Below the pieces are notes generated by a model. That model saw only the letters and a list, made by a program, of their open reading frames with translations, was not told the DNA's origin and ran no database searches. A DNA stretch of 7,753 nt, taken from Candidatus Gottesmanbacteria bacterium RBG_16_37_8 (lineage in GTDB: Bacteria; Patescibacteriota; Microgenomatia; 2-02-FULL-39-11). Positions 4,518 to 7,753 of the stretch are shown here, one piece after another. Positions within the stretch are counted from its first letter, which is position 1, and every line of letters starts with the position of its first letter. The position numbers and the translations under genes were made by a program. Location of the stretch: assembly GCA_001779055.1 (NCBI GenBank), contig MFJA01000035.1:8069-15821 (forward strand), written 5' to 3'.

Positions 4518-5231
4518 ATGGATAAAAAATTAAAACTGGCCATTTTCTTAATTATCTTTATACTGCTCTTCCTGACAGCCTGGCTCTTTTCCCGGAAAAA
4601 CAAACCAGGTATATCTATTAAGAAAGATAACAATATATATAATAACCTATCAAAACCAACCGGTTCCCTAACTTCTCAAACCGACTATCGTGTAACTTCA
4701 GTCAAACCATTGGATGAAGATAAAAATGTCCCCCTGGATACCGTAATTGAGATAACTTTCAGTAGCCAAGTAAATCTGAAAGATATTGAATTTGCCATAA
4801 ATCCCCAATTCCGCTACCGGCTGGAAACAAACAATAACATTCTTAAGGTAATACCGGAAAATAATCTTGCTGCAGGCACCAAATATACCTATATTGTCAA
4901 ATATAAAAGCCAGACTTTGCCTTCAAGCACCTACTCCTTCCTGACTGCCGGTGATATCACTAATATCTCTGATACTTTTCCCGAGGGAGCAGCAGAAGAG
5001 GAAGCCAAGTTTCAACGGGAAAACCATCCTGATGTTTACCTGACTAACCAAACTCCCTATGAAACAGATTCTTTCCGGGTAACCTCGGAATTTATAGGCG
5101 AAGAAGCCGGCCATTTCCTCTTTACGGTTACCTCAAAATCTCCAAATGCAAAAACCGACTTTCTCAACTGGCTGAAATCCCTGGACCTGACAGATGAAAC
5201 AATTGCAGAACTGGATATAAGTTATAAATAG
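4518..5231 (+). CDS. Membrane-anchored Ig-like (Big_5/SbsA-type) domain protein
   Basis: A 237-residue protein. Residues 7-24 form one transmembrane anchor after a Lys-rich start (MDKKLK), so most of it should lie outside. A polar linker runs to ~56. Residues ~57-144 fit a bacterial Ig-like domain: RVTSVKPLDEDKNVPLDT, IEITFSSQVN, LKVIPENNLAAGTKYTYIV, STYSFLTAG. This is the pattern of the Big_5 family found in surface proteins. The last ~75 residues form a separate unrecognised module (NHPDVYLTNQTPYETDSFRV, then a helix ending FLNWLKSLDLTDETIAELDI). It follows the CHAP gene by 19 bases, on the same strand and probably in the same transcript. The spacer (gtgaacgaagtcgaact) has no Shine-Dalgarno site. 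Its role may be structural or adhesive; no enzyme motif was seen. Confidence 0.82.
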   Translation: MDKKLKLAIFLIIFILLFLTAWLFSRKNKPGISIKKDNNIYNNLSKPTGSLTSQTDYRVTSVKPLDEDKNVPLDTVIEITFSSQVNLKDIEFAINPQFRYRLETNNNILKVIPENNLAAGTKYTYIVKYKSQTLPSSTYSFLTAGDITNISDTFPEGAAEEEAKFQRENHPDVYLTNQTPYETDSFRVTSEFIGEEAGHFLFTVTSKSPNAKTDFLNWLKSLDLTDETIAELDISYK

Positions 5232-5234
5232 TTG

Positions 5235-5621
5235 TCAGGATTTTTTCTTCCCCATTTTTTTTCCTGCATAAACCAGAGATGCGAAAATCAGACCCCAGCC
5301 GATAACATATAAAACCACCGGCATCAAATCGGATAATACCAGATTAACAAACCTTTGCAGACGGTAATGCGGGGTTATGGTAATCAGCGACCTTAAGGTC
5401 TGCTCCCTTAGCCCAACAATGATGTGTTTATCGTATTCGTAGGAAAAAAGAAGAATGGCAAATCCCAAAAAAACAAAAACTGCATACCTTGATGGCCGGT
5501 AGATGGATAAAATAATCCCCAGAATCATCCCGCTAAAGTAAGCAATAGCAATATAGTTATGCGAGAACAGTAAATATAAAGTGACGATAATATTCTGCCT
5601 CAGATCAGGTGAAACTTCCAT
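5235..5621 (-). CDS. Small multi-pass membrane protein, function unknown
   Basis: A 128-residue protein with about three hydrophobic segments: ~22-40 (IAIAYFSGMILGIILSI), ~46-60 (YAVFVFLGFAILLFS) and ~97-119 (LMPVVLYVIGWGLIFASLV), with a basic cytoplasmic-type tail GKKMGKKKS. I do not recognise the family. It is convergent with the Ig-like gene, with only 3 bases between the stop codons, and divergent from the Cys-rich secreted protein gene. No intrinsic terminator was seen between the convergent stops. The start ATG at 5621 is the first of the frame. A weak promoter (TTGTCA 5666-5661, TATGAT 5645-5640, spacer 15) could drive it from the shared 85-bp divergent region. The hydrophobic pattern and positive tail make it a credible gene. 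Confidence 0.72.
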   Translation of the reverse strand: MEVSPDLRQNIIVTLYLLFSHNYIAIAYFSGMILGIILSIYRPSRYAVFVFLGFAILLFSYEYDKHIIVGLREQTLRSLITITPHYRLQRFVNLVLSDLMPVVLYVIGWGLIFASLVYAGKKMGKKKS

Positions 5622-5659
5622 AGATCAAAATCTCATTCTATCATAAATCCGATTGCATA

Positions 5660-5689
5660 TTGACAAGGACAAATCAAGTGTTTTATGGT
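5660..5689 (+). promoter_or_regulatory. Promoter of the Cys-rich secreted protein gene
   Basis: TTGACA (5660-5665), 18 bp, TATGGT (5684-5689). The start point would be near 5696, giving an 11-base leader with AGG at 5698-5700. This argues that translation starts at ATG 5707, not at the TTG at 5653, which lies upstream of the promoter. Confidence 0.55.
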
Positions 5690-5706
5690 TTATTCATAGG
5701 TCCAAA

Positions 5707-6369
5707 ATGAAAAAATCCCTCCCACTATTGGGCTTGATTCTTTTTTTTACTCTTTTACCGGCTCGCCTCGCCTTGGCCCAAACTCCACCAAATTATCCCT
5801 CCAAAACACCGACTCCAACTTTTCCCGAGTCCTGCGGCTGTACTGCCTGGCAGAATCAAAGCTGCGGAGGCGGTAACTGTTCAAACACCCAGATGTACCA
5901 GAGCAGATCCTGTACCCCAGATCGATGTCAATCTGAATCTCGCTGTGTAACCACTTCTCAATGTTCTCAGATATCAACTCCGACTATACATCTGACCAGA
6001 ACACCGACTAGAACACCTACCAAACCGCCCTACAAAACACCTACCGTGCACCTTACCAGGTATCCTACTAGAACTCCCACACCCCCACCTTTAACCTGCA
6101 GAACTGTAATCACTTATGCCAATGGCAAAGCTGTTCCGGCCGGAGGCCAAGTTAAAACGGGAGATCAGGTTACTTTTTCTGCCTCCGGTAACGGGCCAGT
6201 CAGAAATATGAAATTTGATCTGTTGAATAAGGATACCGGTACTGTTGTTTTCTCCAAAACAGTAGCAGCTACCTGCCTAACAGTCAGCGTATGCACCGCT
6301 AACACCTTTAAATATCCTTATACTATAGTAAAATTAGGCTCATATCAGGTTTCAGCCAAAATGCTTTGA
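5707..6369 (+). CDS. Secreted Cys-rich protein with Pro/Thr repeats and Ig-like C-terminus
   Basis: A 220-residue protein from ATG 5707. Residues 1-24 are a signal peptide (MKKSLPLLG..., ALA cleavage before QTPP). A short TPTPT linker follows. Residues 43-86 are a Cys-rich module with eight Cys: CGC-TAWQNQSC, GGGNC, RSCTPDRC, SRC, QC. The W..qsCGgGnC...RsC.P.rC spacing resembles a thrombospondin type-1-like repeat (inference). Residues 91-125 hold two copies of TPT-(I/V)-HLTR-(T/Y)-PTRTPT as a stiff linker. Residues ~130-220 look like a beta-sandwich (GKAVPAGGQVKTGDQVTFSASG, then GTVVFSKTVAATC, GSYQVSAKML) with three more Cys. It is likely a secreted surface or adhesion protein. The frame extends back to TTG 5653, but that would bury the signal peptide and precede the promoter. 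Five bases separate it from the next gene. Confidence 0.85.
   Translation: MKKSLPLLGLILFFTLLPARLALAQTPPNYPSKTPTPTFPESCGCTAWQNQSCGGGNCSNTQMYQSRSCTPDRCQSESRCVTTSQCSQISTPTIHLTRTPTRTPTKPPYKTPTVHLTRYPTRTPTPPPLTCRTVITYANGKAVPAGGQVKTGDQVTFSASGNGPVRNMKFDLLNKDTGTVVFSKTVAATCLTVSVCTANTFKYPYTIVKLGSYQVSAKML
5977..6081 (+). repeat. Degenerate 45-bp direct repeat in the Pro/Thr linker
   Basis: Units 5977-6021 and 6037-6081 encode TPTIHLTRTPTRTPT and TPTVHLTRYPTRTPT, separated by five codons (KPPYK). The protein is more conserved than the DNA, which suggests selection on the linker sequence. Confidence 0.8.
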
Positions 6370-6374
6370 TTGCT

Positions 6375-6560
6375 ATGAAAAAAATAAAAAAATTTGTTTT
6401 TAATATCCACGAATTAAGCTTCATCTCCCTGATCTTTGTCCTGTCTGCTCTGATATACACAGTTTATATTCTCAACAGTTCTTCAAATGTTGCTCCTCAA
6501 AAAACCCAGGCAGCCGGAGCAATCTGCAAAACAGAATTCCAAGCTGTTCCCAAACCCTAA
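6375..6560 (+). CDS. Short anchor-only membrane protein, truncated paralogue of the next gene
   Basis: A 61-residue protein: basic start (MKKIKKFVFN), one transmembrane segment (~14-33, LSFISLIFVLSALIYTVYIL) and a short tail (NVAPQKTQAAGAICKTEFQAVPKP). The first ~47 residues closely match the N-terminus of the large gene at 6614 (KKFV.NI.EL.FISLIFVLSA.IYTVY.LN, then APQ..QAA), and both are followed by a Cys. Here the protein stops soon after, with no outer domain. It may be a duplicated anchor, a gene remnant that lost its body, or a genuine small membrane protein. It starts five bases after the Cys-rich protein gene stop and is probably cotranscribed with it. A slightly longer frame starts at TTG 6366, but ATG 6375 matches the paralogue start. 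The second half is too short to assign. Confidence 0.65.
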   Translation: MKKIKKFVFNIHELSFISLIFVLSALIYTVYILNSSSNVAPQKTQAAGAICKTEFQAVPKP

Positions 6561-6573
6561 ATAAATCCTTCTA

Positions 6574-6603
6574 TTGACAATAGCTTAATTGATCCTTTAT
6601 GTT
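6574..6603 (+). promoter_or_regulatory. Promoter of the large anchored protein gene
   Basis: TTGACA (6574-6579), 18 bp, TATGTT (6598-6603). The start point would be near 6610. The ATG at 6599 lies inside the -10 box and could not be translated from this transcript. The in-frame GTG at 6614 lies four bases downstream of the start point. Confidence 0.45.
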
Positions 6604-6613
6604 TAAATTAAGA

Positions 6614-7753
6614 GTGAAAAACCTTAAAAAATTTGTTCTTAACATCAATGAATTGGGTTTCATCTCCCTGATCTTCGTCCTGTCGGCTATAATTTATACT
6701 GTTTATGCTCTTAATAACCAAACCAGTATAGCTCCTCAAAGATCACAAGCAGCAGCTTGTAAAACCGGCGAATGTTCCACCGCTTCCGGCTGCCAATTAA
6801 TAGGGTTTCAACAAAAAGGCTTTACGTGCGTTGGAAAAAATCAATGGAGAGGAGCGGACGGAAAAATCATTACCGGAGGCGCAAACGGTCCTTTATCCGC
6901 AACCCAAACTGTCCCCCAAACATCCTACCTCGAAACCGCCAAAAGGGTGCTTGACTGGATAGAAACCCAAAGGGACTCAAGCGGAACCTATCTTGACAAA
7001 GGACCCTGCGATAAGGGACAGAATCAGACTTGTAATTCACAGGATTTAGAGGATCCCACAGCTGCCTTTTATACTATCTGGGCGCGCTATAATTACTACC
7101 GGAAAACGGCAAATCAGGTGGATTATTCGATAATCGTCAGGGATATTGACCAGTTGTATAATTTATTTACTGTTCCCGACAACATCAATCTCCGGCAATC
7201 TACCCAATGGATGTGCAAGAATCTTTACGATATCGGTCACGATGATACCTTTCTAGCTCAAAGGCAAAAACTGGACTATCTCTGTCAAAATACCTGGTAC
7301 CCTGGTCCGGAAATGTCTGATGTTATAAAAAAAGTCACCAGCGGCATGACTCTTCCCGAACCTGAAGTGGAAAATGTCCGCCGGGGAGAAAAGTTGCCCT
7401 ATGACCCGGTAATAGATCCTGATCGTTATACGCATGGCTTTTACTGGTATACGATGACTGTCTCCAACTTGGTAGCCCAGAATAGCTGGTTTAATGACAG
7501 ACAGCTTCTCTCTCAGGCCAAACTCATGTATCGCAAAGCACTGCAGATCTACAGCAACAAAAAAACTGATCCCGATTTTATGTTTGGGGGCGATGCTCCT
7601 GTTGCCATCGCTGCTCTTGACCTTTACAGGACAACCAATCAAAAGCAATATCTTGATTTTGTCAATACTTATATAAATAACAGGCAGAACCGCCCCTTTA
7701 CCGGTATAGATGATGCCGCCTCCTACCTTTTTCTCTTGGACCAGGTATACCCG
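6614..7753 (+). CDS. Large membrane-anchored protein, helical glycosidase-like region (3' end outside window)
   Basis: An open frame of 380 codons that runs off the window end. Residues 1-13 are basic, 14-33 form a transmembrane anchor, and 34-48 a linker (APQRSQAAA). A small Cys cluster follows (C49, C53, C60, C72; GFTCVGKNQWRGADGKI). From ~104 on it is helical: YLETAKRVLDWIETQRDSSG, DPTAAFYTIWARYNYYRKTA, and DAPVAIAALDLYRTTNQKQY followed by DDAASYLFLLDQVYP. Repeated helix hairpins with Trp, Tyr and Asp recall six-hairpin (alpha/alpha)6 glycosidases. This is a fold-level guess and no catalytic residue can be named. GTG 6614 is preferred because it aligns with the paralogue start (VKNLKKFVLN against MKKIKKFVFN) and lies just after a promoter; ATG 6599 is the alternative. 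The anchor shows it works at the outer membrane face, perhaps on cell-surface glycans. Confidence 0.83.
   Translation, partial: MKNLKKFVLNINELGFISLIFVLSAIIYTVYALNNQTSIAPQRSQAAACKTGECSTASGCQLIGFQQKGFTCVGKNQWRGADGKIITGGANGPLSATQTVPQTSYLETAKRVLDWIETQRDSSGTYLDKGPCDKGQNQTCNSQDLEDPTAAFYTIWARYNYYRKTANQVDYSIIVRDIDQLYNLFTVPDNINLRQSTQWMCKNLYDIGHDDTFLAQRQKLDYLCQNTWYPGPEMSDVIKKVTSGMTLPEPEVENVRRGEKLPYDPVIDPDRYTHGFYWYTMTVSNLVAQNSWFNDRQLLSQAKLMYRKALQIYSNKKTDPDFMFGGDAPVAIAALDLYRTTNQKQYLDFVNTYINNRQNRPFTGIDDAASYLFLLDQVYP

Noticed and set aside
5225..5265. Terminator between the convergent genes at 5231/5235
   Set aside because: T-rich runs are present but no inverted repeat precedes them.
4923..5977. Minus-strand ORFs at 4923-5114 and 5747-5977
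   Set aside because: They are antisense to the Ig-like and Cys-rich secreted protein genes, with no domain or promoter support.
6772..7676. ORFs at 6772-6954 (+), 7253-7648 (-) and 7494-7676 (+)
   Set aside because: All lie within the long open frame from 6614, which has a conserved anchor shared with its neighbour. These are out-of-frame shadows.
1..7753. CRISPR array, tRNA, rRNA, or integrase/transposase gene
   Set aside because: No regularly spaced repeats, cloverleaf-like segments, rRNA motifs or recombinase signatures were seen on either strand.

Overview
The window most likely comes from a Candidate Phyla Radiation (Patescibacteria) genome, probably Microgenomates-like. I infer this from four traits. 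Ribosomal protein L1 carries a long Lys/Glu-rich N-terminal extension and a shortened core. Several secreted or membrane-anchored proteins have Pro/Thr-rich linkers (TPTGPT, TRTPTRTPT). Spacers are short, with few Shine-Dalgarno sites. TGA is used as a stop, so the code is standard, unlike the recoded CPR lineages. The assignment is inference from style and no marker tree was run.

Region 1 (1-1207) is the end of rplK (L11) followed by intact rplA (L1), the usual L11-L1 order. rplJ/rplL do not follow.

Region 2 (1208-3727) is the unusual part. The 3' end of rplA occurs three times: in the intact gene, again at 2437-2520 (tail ITLKSTMSPGIKIQIS, sharing a 40-bp perfect repeat with the intact gene), and again, more diverged, at 3590-3727 (QLSQYFHSLTKSIG...STMNPGIKILAE). 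Between successive tails lie two cargo blocks. The first holds a RelE/ParE-type toxin-antitoxin pair, a small minus-strand ORF with a good promoter, and a GIY-YIG nuclease gene enclosed by an inverted pair of palindromic repeats. The second holds a single minus-strand HAD-family hydrolase gene. The simplest reading is repeated insertion of foreign DNA at the 3' end of an essential ribosomal gene, with the reading frame restored each time and old tails left behind as relics.

Region 3 (3728-7753) looks like the original downstream neighbourhood and is devoted to the cell surface. It contains a secreted CHAP-domain peptidoglycan hydrolase, a membrane-anchored Ig-like protein, a small three-helix membrane protein on the minus strand, a secreted Cys-rich/Pro-Thr-rich protein, a short anchor-only protein, and a large anchored protein that repeats the same anchor and continues past the window end. 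The last has a helical, six-hairpin-glycosidase-like region and is open to the last base.

Several genes (antitoxin, HAD hydrolase, CHAP hydrolase, the large 3' gene) have sigma-70-like promoters whose predicted start points fall only 1-4 bases before the likely start codon, suggesting leaderless mRNAs. No tRNA, rRNA, CRISPR array, integrase or transposase gene was seen.
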